DNA from: an uncultured Muribaculaceae bacterium
GTDB taxonomy: Bacteria; Bacteroidota; Bacteroidia; Bacteroidales; Muribaculaceae
Length of the DNA: 64,000 bases
Assembly (NCBI GenBank): GCA_944321875.1
Contig: CALUMX010000014.1
Coordinates: 1-64,000, forward strand
Direction: 5' to 3'
Shown: piece after piece, positions 8,422-16,564 of the stretch
Layout of the letters: every line of letters starts with the position of its first letter
Numbering within the stretch: the stretch's first letter is position 1
Program-made: the position numbers and the translations under genes
Notes under the pieces: model-generated
The model's database searches: none
What the model was told of the DNA's origin: nothing
What the model saw: the letters and a program-made list of their open reading frames with translations, nothing else

Positions 8422-8568
8422 ATGGATAACGAATTTACAGAAGAGAATGAAGAATGCGTCTGCGGACGTAGCACCGACGGCCGCTGCCATTGCTGCAACA
8501 ACAGCATGCCTGTTGTTGACGATGAGGAAATCAACGAATATGTAGAATCTCTTGAGGACTGGGACTAA
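8422..8568 (+). CDS. Acidic Cys-rich microprotein (48 aa)
   Basis: ATG 8422, TAA 8566-8568; aaggaaat precedes the start. The protein begins MDNEFTEENEECVCG and contains CVCGRSTDGRCHCCNNS, that is five Cys and one His within 14 residues, flanked by acidic tails (VVDDEEINEYVESLEDWD). The pattern suggests metal binding. No family is recognised. Its own -7 box lies 28 bases upstream and a terminator precedes that, so it is not part of the fimbrillin operon; it may be co-transcribed with the MFS gene 50 bases downstream. Confidence 0.65.
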   Translation: MDNEFTEENEECVCGRSTDGRCHCCNNSMPVVDDEEINEYVESLEDWD

Positions 8569-8619
8569 TTCCGCAGGATACGCCCAGTGCCCCCAAACAA
8601 ACCACCGAAGCATCTGCCT

Positions 8620-9798
8620 ATGAGAATGACTTTGCATGAGAATCAGGGAGTGCCACGCAGTCTGCTCTTCATGATGGCCCTGATGGCAGGCATTTCCGTT
8701 GCCAACATCTACTATTGCCAGCCACTGCTCTCGCTGATGGCTTCCGACCTTGGCATTACGGAGTTCAAGGCCGGAATGATAGCCATGATTACGCAGTGCG
8801 GCTACGCCTGTGGACTTTTCTTCGTCATCCCGTCGGGCGATATGTTCGACCGTCGCCGGATAGTCTCACTCTCATTCCTTCTGCTGGCTGCCGCCCTGCT
8901 CTCCATGGCATTGTCGGGCAGCTACATGCTGGTCATGGCAGCCTCGTTTGTCACCGGCATGTGTTCCGTCATGCCCCAGATATTCATTCCCGTTGCGGCT
9001 CAATTCTCCGTTCCTGAGAAGAAGAACGAAAACGTCGGCAAAATCGTGTCCGGCCTGCTTGTCGGCATCCTCGCCTCGCGTGTCGTAAGCGGACTGGTGG
9101 GTGACTGGCTGGGATGGCGCACGATGTATGCCATCGCCTCCGGAGTGATGATGGTCTGCACCCTGCTCATCCTGCGTTTCATGCCGGCCTGCGACAGCAA
9201 CTTCTCCGGCTCCTACCTCTCACTCATGAAGTCCATCGCCACCATCATCCGCAGCTATCCTCGGCTGCGTTTCTGCTCCGCCCGGTCGGCCTTCGCCTTC
9301 GGCTCGTTTCTCGCCCTGTGGTCATCTCTGACGTTCCGCATCGAGCGCGAACCGTTCTGTGCCGGCAGCGACGTGGTGGGGCTCCTTGGCCTCTGCGGCG
9401 TGGCAGGCGCGCTGCTTGCCTCCGTCATCGGCCGCTTTATCTCACGGGTAGGCGTAAGGCGGTTCAATATTATAGGAGCCCTGCTGTTTTTCGCTGCATG
9501 GGGTACGCTCTTCGCCTTCGACGGCAGTTATGCGGCCATCATCGCCAGCATTCTCCTGCTCGACATCGGCATGCAGTGCATCCAGCTGAGCAATCAGTCG
9601 GTCATCTTCTCCCTCAACCCCAAAGCATCCAACCGCATGAACACCGTGTTCATGACCTCCTACTTCATCGGCGGTACGCTCGGCACCTTCCTCTCCGGCC
9701 TGGCATGGAGCATCTGGGCATGGAACGGCGTTATCATTGCCGGCATCGCGCTTGCCGCCTGCTCACTCGCGCTGACACTTCTTTCCCACGATAAGTAA
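8620..9798 (+). CDS. MFS transporter
   Basis: 392 residues from ATG 8620 (MRMTLHENQG). GTG 8587 would add 11 residues with no membrane character; ATG 8626 is also possible. Twelve hydrophobic segments are readable, beginning LLFMMALMAGISVANIYYC. The loop between helices 2 and 3 has the family motif GDMFDRRRIV (G-x-x-x-D-R-x-G/R-R-R). It belongs to the drug/sugar efflux branch of the major facilitator superfamily, the type with IYYxQPLL in helix 1. It acts in the inner membrane as a proton-coupled exporter; the substrate is not predictable. A palindrome at 9815-9857 follows. Confidence 0.9.
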   Translation: MRMTLHENQGVPRSLLFMMALMAGISVANIYYCQPLLSLMASDLGITEFKAGMIAMITQCGYACGLFFVIPSGDMFDRRRIVSLSFLLLAAALLSMALSGSYMLVMAASFVTGMCSVMPQIFIPVAAQFSVPEKKNENVGKIVSGLLVGILASRVVSGLVGDWLGWRTMYAIASGVMMVCTLLILRFMPACDSNFSGSYLSLMKSIATIIRSYPRLRFCSARSAFAFGSFLALWSSLTFRIEREPFCAGSDVVGLLGLCGVAGALLASVIGRFISRVGVRRFNIIGALLFFAAWGTLFAFDGSYAAIIASILLLDIGMQCIQLSNQSVIFSLNPKASNRMNTVFMTSYFIGGTLGTFLSGLAWSIWAWNGVIIAGIALAACSLALTLLSHDK

Positions 9799-9814
9799 TC
9801 ATACTAAAATACAA

Positions 9815-9857
9815 GATGGGCCGCCCGGAAAAGTTAAATCTCCACGAGCGGCCCATC
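9815..9857. terminator. Bidirectional terminator-like hairpin
   Basis: Perfect 10-bp stem (9815-9824 gatgggccgc with 9848-9857) and a 23-nt loop between convergent genes. A T-rich run follows on the minus strand only. Confidence 0.6.
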
Positions 9858-9877
9858 CGTATGTTTGAACCCTACGG

Positions 9878-10678
9878 CTACAAATTTCTCAAATCAGAGG
9901 GTGACACTTCCACATCGACATATTCACCTGTCATATTACCGATATAGCGATAACAGATTCCGATTCCCAGATTGCGCAGCAGCACTATCTGATACGATGC
10001 CGCCTCGTCAGAAGTCAGACTCTGGCGGAGATATTCCACAATACCGCTCTTCACGTCGGAATACGCCTCACGGAAATAGCTGATGTTATACATGCTCTCG
10101 TCGACCTCACAATGGTAAACCAACAGCGAACCGTTCAACTCAACCTCAACCATCTCCATGCCTTCCGCCACGGTGTACGGGCAACGGCTGTTTTCCTGCT
10201 CCACCTGATTCTTGAGCAGTAATTCGTTACGCTCATCCTCATCCATTTCAGGAGCCTGGTCGATTTCCCTCAAATCCTCTGCCGACAGTTTCAACTCAAA
10301 AGAGTCATCCGCCTTCGGGTCACGGTAGACAAACTCCAGCGATGCCTCCGCCTCAATCACCGCTTTCATCAAATCCGACAGTTCGTCGTCCTTGAGCAGC
10401 AATCCCATGTTTTCCCGAATCAAGCCCTTCGTCTTTTTAAGGTCGCTGATACTCAGCAACTCTCCGTTAATTACCGTGTTCACGACCACATTGTTCTGGT
10501 CTTCCTCATATTTCATATTGATTAAATCGCCCATGCTTCCCAGGCTTATGGGACAATCCTCATTGATAGTCTCCACTTCCCGCTTCAACTTGTCAATGCT
10601 CTCATTTCCACACGACCAAAAGGCAAGGCTGACGCACAGTGCCAGCAACACGCTGCTCCAATTCATTCTGTTTTTCAT
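9878..10678 (-). CDS. Lipoprotein with internal duplication
   Basis: 266 residues. Lipobox LAFWSC gives a lipid-modified Cys23. Two half-repeats are visible: EDCPISLGSMGDLINMKYE (about 40-60) followed by GLIRENMGLLLKDD, and SRCPYTVAEGMEMVEVELN (about 160-180) followed by GIVEYLRQSLTSDE. Both start with a Cys-Pro pair and end in an amphipathic helix, so the mature protein is two copies of one fold. A linker rich in Asp/Glu lies between. It is probably periplasm-facing or surface-exposed. No known family is recalled with certainty and no function can be given. Confidence 0.8.
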   Translation of the reverse strand: MKNRMNWSSVLLALCVSLAFWSCGNESIDKLKREVETINEDCPISLGSMGDLINMKYEEDQNNVVVNTVINGELLSISDLKKTKGLIRENMGLLLKDDELSDLMKAVIEAEASLEFVYRDPKADDSFELKLSAEDLREIDQAPEMDEDERNELLLKNQVEQENSRCPYTVAEGMEMVEVELNGSLLVYHCEVDESMYNISYFREAYSDVKSGIVEYLRQSLTSDEAASYQIVLLRNLGIGICYRYIGNMTGEYVDVEVSPSDLRNL

Positions 10679-10722
10679 TTCCGTATTTTTTATTGATTGT
10701 TATTCTTAACGTATTCCTCCGT

Positions 10723-11136
10723 CTATCCCATGACCGTGGCAACGAGCTTGCGGCTGCCGCCATAGTCGCGGAACTCGCAGAGATAGATGCCCTGCCATGT
10801 GCCGAGATTCAGACGGCCGTTAGTGATGGGAATAGTAAGCGACACTCCTGTCAGACTGCTTTTCGCATGACTCGGCATGTCGTCCTCGCCTTCATCGGTA
10901 TGCACATAGTGCGCATCGCCTTCCGGCACGAGACGGTTGTAGATATATTCCATATCGCGGCGCACGCTCGGGTCATAGTTCTCGTTGATGCTCAGCGCGC
11001 AGCTCGTATGCTTCACAAACAGGTTCAACAGCCCCGCCTGCGGTAAGACCGGCAGATGGGACAGCACTTCCTCCGTCACCAGATGAAAGCCTCTGCTGCG
11101 GGCTTTCAGCGCAAATTCCACTTGTTTTATTTCCAT
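10723..11136 (-). CDS. yjbQ: YjbQ family protein (UPF0047)
   Basis: 137 residues, the normal size. Family signatures are LLNLFVKHTSCALSINENYDP (His and Ser/Cys cluster), GDAHYVHTD, GEDDMPSHAKSSLTG and LGTWQGIYLCEFRDYG. Conserved histidines are likely metal ligands. The Escherichia coli homologue has weak thiamine-phosphate synthase activity; the true substrate is unsettled. The gene is 12 bases downstream of the alcohol dehydrogenase on the same strand, so the two are likely co-transcribed. Confidence 0.9.
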   Translation of the reverse strand: MEIKQVEFALKARSRGFHLVTEEVLSHLPVLPQAGLLNLFVKHTSCALSINENYDPSVRRDMEYIYNRLVPEGDAHYVHTDEGEDDMPSHAKSSLTGVSLTIPITNGRLNLGTWQGIYLCEFRDYGGSRKLVATVMG

Positions 11137-11148
11137 GAACGTCTTTTT

Positions 11149-12183
11149 TTACATTTCGATAGCAACCTTGATAACACCGTCCTCCCGGTTCTCAAACAAC
11201 CGGTAAGCCGCCTCGATATCGCTCAGCGGATAGCGGTGGGTAATGAGCGGAGTCGTGTCGATACGTCCTTCGGCAATCAAACGGAGTATCTCCTCACAGT
11301 CGCATCCGTCCACGCCTCCGGTCTTGAACGTAAGGTTCTTGCCATACATATCGGGCAGCGGAAGCACCTGCGGCTTATCGTAGAGCGCAACGACCGTAAC
11401 GATGGCATTCGGACGCGCCATTTTCCAGGCGAGGGCAAACGTGTCCTCTGCGCCGGCCACCTCAATCACCACATCGGCCCCTCCGTGGTCGCTGTTGCGG
11501 CGCACGAAATCCTCGCAATCTTCCGGCGTAGTCAGCAATACGTCGGGGTAATGCTCGCTGACGAAACGCCTGCGCTCCTCCGACTTCTCGCACACGATAA
11601 GACGCTTCGGCCGTTTCAGCATCGCACAGAGAAGCGTGCAGACGCCTGTTGGACCGGCTCCGATAATCAGCACCGTGTCCTCCTCCTTGATTTCCGAAAT
11701 GCGCGCAGCCCAATAGCCCGTAGCGAGAATGTCGCCCACAAAAAGCGCCTGCTCGTCGCTGACGCTGTCGGGAATGCGGTTCAACCCCTGATTGGCGTAA
11801 GGTACACGCACGTAGGCTGCCTGACCGCCGTCGATGCGGCATCCCAACGCCCAGCCGCCGTGTTCGTCCGTACAGTTGTTGACATAACCGTGACGGCAGA
11901 AATAGCACTCGCCACAGAACGTTTCCACGTTGACCGTCACGCGGTCGCCCGGCTTCACGGCTGTCACCCCATCGCCCACCTGTTCCACGATGCCCACCAT
12001 CTCATGGCCTACCGTAATTCCCGGCACGGCACGCGGCACGCTTCCGTGCTTGATATGAAGGTCACTCGTGCAGATGCTCGCCAGCGTGACGCGCACGATG
12101 GCATCCTGCGCTCCCTGCAACTCCGGTTTCGGCTTTTCAGTCAACTCAAACTTTCCACGTTCGATATAGGTATATGCTAACAT
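11149..12183 (-). CDS. Zinc-dependent alcohol dehydrogenase family protein
   Basis: 344 residues from ATG 12183 (MLAYTYIERG); upstream GTG would add residues that overlap the promoter. Medium-chain dehydrogenase signatures: catalytic zinc at Cys37-x-x-D and GHEMVGIVE; four structural-zinc cysteines in CGECYFCRHGYVNNC; cofactor loop VLIIGAGPTGVCTL. It oxidises alcohols or polyols with NAD(P); the substrate is not predictable, though the sequence is of the branch annotated as alcohol or threonine/sorbitol dehydrogenases. Probably in operon with yjbQ. Promoter at 12209-12216. Confidence 0.9.
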   Translation of the reverse strand: MLAYTYIERGKFELTEKPKPELQGAQDAIVRVTLASICTSDLHIKHGSVPRAVPGITVGHEMVGIVEQVGDGVTAVKPGDRVTVNVETFCGECYFCRHGYVNNCTDEHGGWALGCRIDGGQAAYVRVPYANQGLNRIPDSVSDEQALFVGDILATGYWAARISEIKEEDTVLIIGAGPTGVCTLLCAMLKRPKRLIVCEKSEERRRFVSEHYPDVLLTTPEDCEDFVRRNSDHGGADVVIEVAGAEDTFALAWKMARPNAIVTVVALYDKPQVLPLPDMYGKNLTFKTGGVDGCDCEEILRLIAEGRIDTTPLITHRYPLSDIEAAYRLFENREDGVIKVAIEM

Positions 12184-12208
12184 AACTGTTTCGTTTTTTC
12201 CTTTTCTG

Positions 12209-12216
12209 CAAATGTA
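12209..12216 (-). promoter_or_regulatory. -7 box of alcohol dehydrogenase-yjbQ unit
   Basis: TACATTTG on the minus strand, 25 bases above the ATG at 12183. Confidence 0.55.
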
Positions 12217-12347
12217 ATAATTACCTCGGAAAATAGCGGATTTTCTCCCGACCAATTCTTAAGAGGATGCAAACTTCTATTTTGATTCGTTTACATATTT
12301 TCATTGTTTTTAAAATTCCATTTCCTCTTCCGCACGACTTATATCAC

Positions 12348-12355
12348 TAATTTTG
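12348..12355 (+). promoter_or_regulatory. -7 box of the GH9 gene
   Basis: TAATTTTG, 53 bases above ATG 12409. No convincing -33 element at the expected distance. Confidence 0.45.
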
Positions 12356-12408
12356 TCCGACATCCTTATCAACCTAACAAAAACATACCTTACACAACAC
12401 CTAACCTT

Positions 12409-14910
12409 ATGAAAAAAATCATTCTTGCCGCCACGATGCTGGCATCCACCCTGTCGGTTTCCGCCGCACAATGGATACGCATCAACCAGCTGGGCTACCT
12501 GCCTGAATCGGTGAAAGTGGCAGTCTTTATCAGTGAAGAAAACCAGAAAGTAAACCAGTTTGAGCTTGTCAACGCACTGACAGGCAAGACGGAGGCAACC
12601 CTCTCCACCGTACGCGACACGGGCAAGTTCGGCCCGATGGAGAGCACCTGCCGCCTTGATTTCTCATCGTTCGAGAAACCGGGAAGCTACTACCTGAAAG
12701 CGGGCAACGCCGTTTCACCGACATTCCCCATCAATGTCAACGTCTACAACGGAACGGCAGATTTCGCCCTCAACTACATGCGCCAGCAGCGCTGCGGCTA
12801 CAACCCGTTCCTTCAGGATACCTGCCATCAGCACGACGGCTATATTGTCTACCATCCGACCAAGACAGGACAACGTCTCGACGTCAGAGGCGGATGGCAC
12901 GATGCGGGCGACTACCTGCAGTACACCACCACGTCGGCCAACGCCATGTACCAGATGATGCTGGCCTATGAGGCCAACCCCGAGGCTTTCGGCGACTATT
13001 ACGACGCAGCCGGCCTCCGCAGCTCCAACGGCATTCCCGACATCATCGACGAGATTAAATGGGGTCTCGACTGGCTTGACCGCATGAATCCGGCACCCGG
13101 CGAACTCTACAACCAGATTGCCGACGACCGCGACCACGCGTCGTTCCGCAAACCGACCGACGACCGCGTCGACTACGGCTACGGAGCAGGCAACGGCCGC
13201 CCTGTCTATTTCTGCTCGGGCGAGCCGCAACAGCGCGGACAGTATATGAATGCCACCACAGGCGTAGCAAGCACGGCCGGCAAATTTGCCTCTGCCTTTG
13301 CCATGGGCTCACGCATATTAAAGGACTTCTACCCCGAATTTGCCGAGAAAATCGGCAAGAAGGCCGACGCTGCCTTCCAGGAGGGCGTACGCAAGCCGGG
13401 AGTTTGCCAGACAGCTTCCGTGGCATCCAACTATATCTATGAGGAAGTCAACTGGGTCGACGACATGGAGCTGGGAGCCGTCGAGCTTTACCGCATGACC
13501 GGTGACAACAGCTATCTCCGCCAGGCCGTTGAATACGGCCGACAGGAACCGATTACCCCCTGGATGGGTGCCGACAGTGCCAAGCACTACCAATGGTATC
13601 CGTTCATGAATGCCGGACACTACCGCCTCGCCAACGTGGCCGACAAGCGCATCAGCGCGGAATTCATCCGCAACATGCGCTCCGGCATCCAGCGCACCTA
13701 TGAGAAAGCCGTCGGCAATCCCTATCTCTTCGGCATTCCCGCCATCTGGTGCTCCAACAACCTGACAACGGCAATGGTCACACAGTGCATGCTCTACCGC
13801 CAGACAACAGGCGACACCACTTATGCAGAAATGGAAGCCGCCCTCCGCGACTGGCTCTTCGGCTGCAACCCCTGGGGAACGAGCATGGTGGTCGAACTGC
13901 CTCTCAGCGGCGACTATCCGGCACAGCCTCACTCTGCCTATGTGCAGTGCGGTGCGGGCAACACGCCGGGCGGACTCGTTGACGGACCGGTCTACACCAA
14001 CATCTTCAACAGCCTGCGGGGCGTCAACCTGCAAGGACTCCCCTGGCTCGCCTCTCAGACCTACGACGACGTGCAGCCGGCCGAATGGATTTACCACGAT
14101 GCCATTGGCGACTACTCGACCAACGAGCCGACAATGGACGGAACAGCCTCAATGACCTACTTCCTCTCCTCCCTGCAAAGCGAAGGTATGCGCCAGGCGA
14201 AATCGGCAGCCGACCGCAACCGCTACACCAACGGTGGCATCACGCGCACCGACTCAACCCGCAAGGAAGTATCACTCGTATTCACGGCCCACGAGTTCTA
14301 CGACGGAGCCGATAAAATCATCCGTACGCTCGAGAAGCACGGCATCCACGCCAATTTCTTCTTCACCGGCGCGTTCTATGACAACCACGGCGACATCGTC
14401 CGCCGCCTCGTCAAGAGAGGCGACTACCTCGGCAGCCACAGCTACGGACATCTGCAGTACATCGACTGGTCGAAACCCGACTCCACGCTCATCAGCCACG
14501 AAACGTTCGATGCCGACATGCGCCGCAGCTACGAAGGCATGGCACGCTACGGACTCACGCCTGAGACATCGCCCCTCTTCATGCCGCCTTTCGAGGAATA
14601 CAACGCTGAAGTCGCATCCTGGGCAAAACAACTCGGTCTGCAGGTCGTGAATTTCACACCGGGCACAGGCAGCAATGCCGACTATACGACGCCCGACATG
14701 AAAAACTACCGCAGCAGCCGTGAGATTTACGACCGCATTCTGCACTTCGAAAAGGAGAACGGCCTCAACGGGCACATTCTGCTCATCCATTTCGGAACGC
14801 ACGAAGCCCGTACCGACAAATTCTACGACAAATACCTCGACCGGCTGATTTCCACCCTGCTCCGCAAAGGCTACGAATTCCGTCTGTTGCCCGACGCCGT
14901 CGGCTTCTGA
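12409..14910 (+). CDS. GH9 glycoside hydrolase with C-terminal NodB-like domain
   Basis: 833 residues from ATG 12409. Signal peptide MKKIILAATMLASTLSVSAA. Residues 20-115 are the Ig-like domain (RINQLGYLP) that precedes GH9 in the CelD type. GH9 follows: GGWHDAGDY carries Asp165 and Asp168, and DYSTNEPTMDG carries the likely acid Glu573. GH9 enzymes are endo- or exo-acting on beta-1,4-glucans. Residues 620-830 resemble a polysaccharide deacetylase: the metal pair HSYGH (His677, His681) is present, but motif 1, normally TFDD, reads FTAHEF, so the catalytic Asp is missing. It may bind carbohydrate or use a different mechanism. Single gene with its own promoter and terminator. Confidence 0.88.
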   Translation: MKKIILAATMLASTLSVSAAQWIRINQLGYLPESVKVAVFISEENQKVNQFELVNALTGKTEATLSTVRDTGKFGPMESTCRLDFSSFEKPGSYYLKAGNAVSPTFPINVNVYNGTADFALNYMRQQRCGYNPFLQDTCHQHDGYIVYHPTKTGQRLDVRGGWHDAGDYLQYTTTSANAMYQMMLAYEANPEAFGDYYDAAGLRSSNGIPDIIDEIKWGLDWLDRMNPAPGELYNQIADDRDHASFRKPTDDRVDYGYGAGNGRPVYFCSGEPQQRGQYMNATTGVASTAGKFASAFAMGSRILKDFYPEFAEKIGKKADAAFQEGVRKPGVCQTASVASNYIYEEVNWVDDMELGAVELYRMTGDNSYLRQAVEYGRQEPITPWMGADSAKHYQWYPFMNAGHYRLANVADKRISAEFIRNMRSGIQRTYEKAVGNPYLFGIPAIWCSNNLTTAMVTQCMLYRQTTGDTTYAEMEAALRDWLFGCNPWGTSMVVELPLSGDYPAQPHSAYVQCGAGNTPGGLVDGPVYTNIFNSLRGVNLQGLPWLASQTYDDVQPAEWIYHDAIGDYSTNEPTMDGTASMTYFLSSLQSEGMRQAKSAADRNRYTNGGITRTDSTRKEVSLVFTAHEFYDGADKIIRTLEKHGIHANFFFTGAFYDNHGDIVRRLVKRGDYLGSHSYGHLQYIDWSKPDSTLISHETFDADMRRSYEGMARYGLTPETSPLFMPPFEEYNAEVASWAKQLGLQVVNFTPGTGSNADYTTPDMKNYRSSREIYDRILHFEKENGLNGHILLIHFGTHEARTDKFYDKYLDRLISTLLRKGYEFRLLPDAVGF

Positions 14911-14932
14911 CGCAGTTCTGAGAATATACGAC

Positions 14933-14972
14933 AAGCGCCGGCTGCCTTCTAATTTGGAGACAGCCGGCGCTT
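14933..14972. terminator. Bidirectional terminator between GH9 and flavin reductase genes
   Basis: Perfect 12-bp stem (14933-14944, 14961-14972) between convergent genes, followed by tctgttt on the plus strand. Confidence 0.8.
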
Positions 14973-14987
14973 CTGTTTCGTCACGGA

Positions 14988-15548
14988 CTACTTCAACTTC
15001 TTTCCGTCGCTGAACGCCTTGCCCACCTTTTCGCCGAGCACCAGATAATCATGGTTGCACGAATCGTAGACAATCGGGCGCAGTTTTGCCGGAGAAATCA
15101 TGCCGTTCTCGTCGAGGATATCCTCCTCAGCCGAAACATTCACGATACGTCCCACCATGTGGTTCGTCTCCTTGTCGTACGACACCAGTTCACACTCCAG
15201 CGTCATCGGCAGCTCCGCAATCACCGGCGCGTTCACAAATTCCGACTTAACCGCATGGAATCCGGCTTTCGCAAACTTATCAGGCTCCTTGTTGCCCGAA
15301 ACCAGTCCCACATAGTCGCAAGCCACCACCTGGTCAGCCGTCGCCATGCTCACCGTGAAAGCACCCGTCTTCAGGATATTCTGCGTCGTCTTATGACCTT
15401 CCGACAGACAGATACCCACCATATCATCCGTATGAATACCGCCCCAGGCAGCATTCATCACGTTTGGCTTACCCTCCTCGTCATAAGCCGCCACCATCAG
15501 TACCGGCATCGGATAAAGCCACGTCTTCTTTCCAAAATTCTTTCTCAT
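14988..15548 (-). CDS. Flavin reductase family protein
   Basis: 186 residues from ATG 15548; a GTG one codon upstream is possible. The sequence is a flavin-reductase-like FMN-binding split barrel: YPMPVLMVAAYDEEGKPNVMNAAWGG is the start of the barrel, and LSEGHKTTQNILKTGAFTVSMA the family centre, followed by KFAKAGFHAV. Such proteins bind FMN and reduce it, or supply electrons to a partner oxygenase or other acceptor. No partner gene is adjacent. Length fits the family. Confidence 0.9.
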   Translation of the reverse strand: MRKNFGKKTWLYPMPVLMVAAYDEEGKPNVMNAAWGGIHTDDMVGICLSEGHKTTQNILKTGAFTVSMATADQVVACDYVGLVSGNKEPDKFAKAGFHAVKSEFVNAPVIAELPMTLECELVSYDKETNHMVGRIVNVSAEEDILDENGMISPAKLRPIVYDSCNHDYLVLGEKVGKAFSDGKKLK

Positions 15549-15594
15549 CACATTTTCATTTTAAGTTCCGCACCCGGCCCCGCCAGGCACATTA

Positions 15595-15705
15595 CAAATA
15601 TAGTGAAAGGCGAGCGCAGGGGCAAACGAAAACGAAGTTTTCAAGTTTGGAATTGCCGAGCCGCATCCTATATTATTCAAATATAGTGAAAGCCGAGCGC
15701 AGGGC
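15595..15705. repeat. Two copies of a 26-bp extragenic repeat
   Basis: 15595-15620 and 15678-15704 share caaatatagtgaaag, then g/c and cgagcgcagg, and both are followed by ggcaaacg or gcaaacg. The spacing is 83 bases. Repeats of this look recur between genes in Bacteroides-type genomes (from memory). The block lies upstream of the flavin reductase gene. Confidence 0.7.
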
Positions 15706-15735
15706 AAACGGGAAACAAGGTTTTGAAAAGCAACG

Positions 15736-15767
15736 GGGCGCGGCAGACTGTACGGTCTGCTGCGCCC
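15736..15767 (-). terminator. Terminator of the 218-residue lipoprotein gene
   Basis: 13-bp stem with one mismatch: 15736-15748 (gggcgcggcagac) with 15755-15767. It lies 28 bases past the stop on the minus strand. Confidence 0.75.
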
Positions 15768-15794
15768 TGCTTCTTGTTTCTGTTATGAGACGGA

Positions 15795-16451
15795 TTATTC
15801 CTTCAGTGTGACGGTTCCGTCGGGAGCTACTTCAAAATTCAGCTCATAATAAACGATAGAGGTGCTTCCGGCATTGGATACTGTCTCATTTCCCTTTTCT
15901 ACGACGTTGAACTTGAACGTTGTCTCCAACTTATCCCCGTATTCTCCATCTTTCGCTCTCGGCACGGATGACCCGATGCAATAGGATGCCAGCGATTTGA
16001 ACTCGTATTCCGCAGGTATCAACTTCTTCGCATCCTCAATCTGCTTCATAATGACTGCCGCATCCAGTTTAGCAGCATCGACCGGTGTCACTTTCTCAAA
16101 AATCAAACCTTCCTTATACCAATGGTCGGGAGATATATCACTCGGTTTCCAATTCAGCTGGCCGATATATGACTGTGAAAATACCTGACCGTTCTTTTTT
16201 ACCATCCGCGTTGTAATGCTGCCATTGTTCAGATTATTCTCCAACTCTGCAGCATCACCAATGCCCTCCATCCACGACAATTCCACGATTTTCCACTCAT
16301 CCGGGCTGACGTTGCTCGTTACAACATCCTTTACCTTGTTGACAGCTTCCGGAGAATCCATGGCGAGCTTACCCAATCCGCTGCCACCGCATGAAACCAT
16401 CATGGCCGAAACAGCCAACATCACAAAACTTTTCAGAAATAATTTTTTCAT
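15795..16451 (-). CDS. Lipoprotein of unknown function under paired operators
   Basis: 218 residues. Signal and lipobox: MKKLFLKSFVMLAVSAMMVSC, lipid-modified Cys21, followed by Gly-Gly-Ser. The mature part is mixed alpha/beta with QSYIGQLNWKPSD and VVYYELNFEVAPDGTVTLKE-like strands at the end. No known domain was recognised. Its upstream region holds two GAACnnnnGTTC palindromes, just downstream of the TetR gene on the same strand. The layout TetR gene, operators, lipoprotein gene makes control by that TetR regulator likely. Role unknown. Confidence 0.8.
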   Translation of the reverse strand: MKKLFLKSFVMLAVSAMMVSCGGSGLGKLAMDSPEAVNKVKDVVTSNVSPDEWKIVELSWMEGIGDAAELENNLNNGSITTRMVKKNGQVFSQSYIGQLNWKPSDISPDHWYKEGLIFEKVTPVDAAKLDAAVIMKQIEDAKKLIPAEYEFKSLASYCIGSSVPRAKDGEYGDKLETTFKFNVVEKGNETVSNAGSTSIVYYELNFEVAPDGTVTLKE

Positions 16452-16506
16452 AATAAATAGATTTTAATGTTCACTGCACAAATATAGGACAAAAACATTA
16501 AAATCT

Positions 16507-16540
16507 GAACGATTGTTCGAAAAAAAATGAACGAGCGTTC
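16507..16540 (-). promoter_or_regulatory. Tandem operator palindromes, probably for the TetR regulator
   Basis: 16507-16518 reads GAACgattGTTC and 16529-16540 GAACgagcGTTC. Centres are 22 bases apart, about two helical turns, so both sites face the same side of DNA. They lie 56 to 89 bases above the lipoprotein start, with a TATATTTG -7 box between them and the start. Confidence 0.7.
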
Positions 16541-16564
16541 GGTAAAAATTAAAACGGCTCTTTC

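Noticed and set aside
11056..12180. A 374-codon plus-strand frame across the alcohol dehydrogenase gene
   Set aside because: His-rich shadow; the minus strand encodes an intact zinc dehydrogenase.
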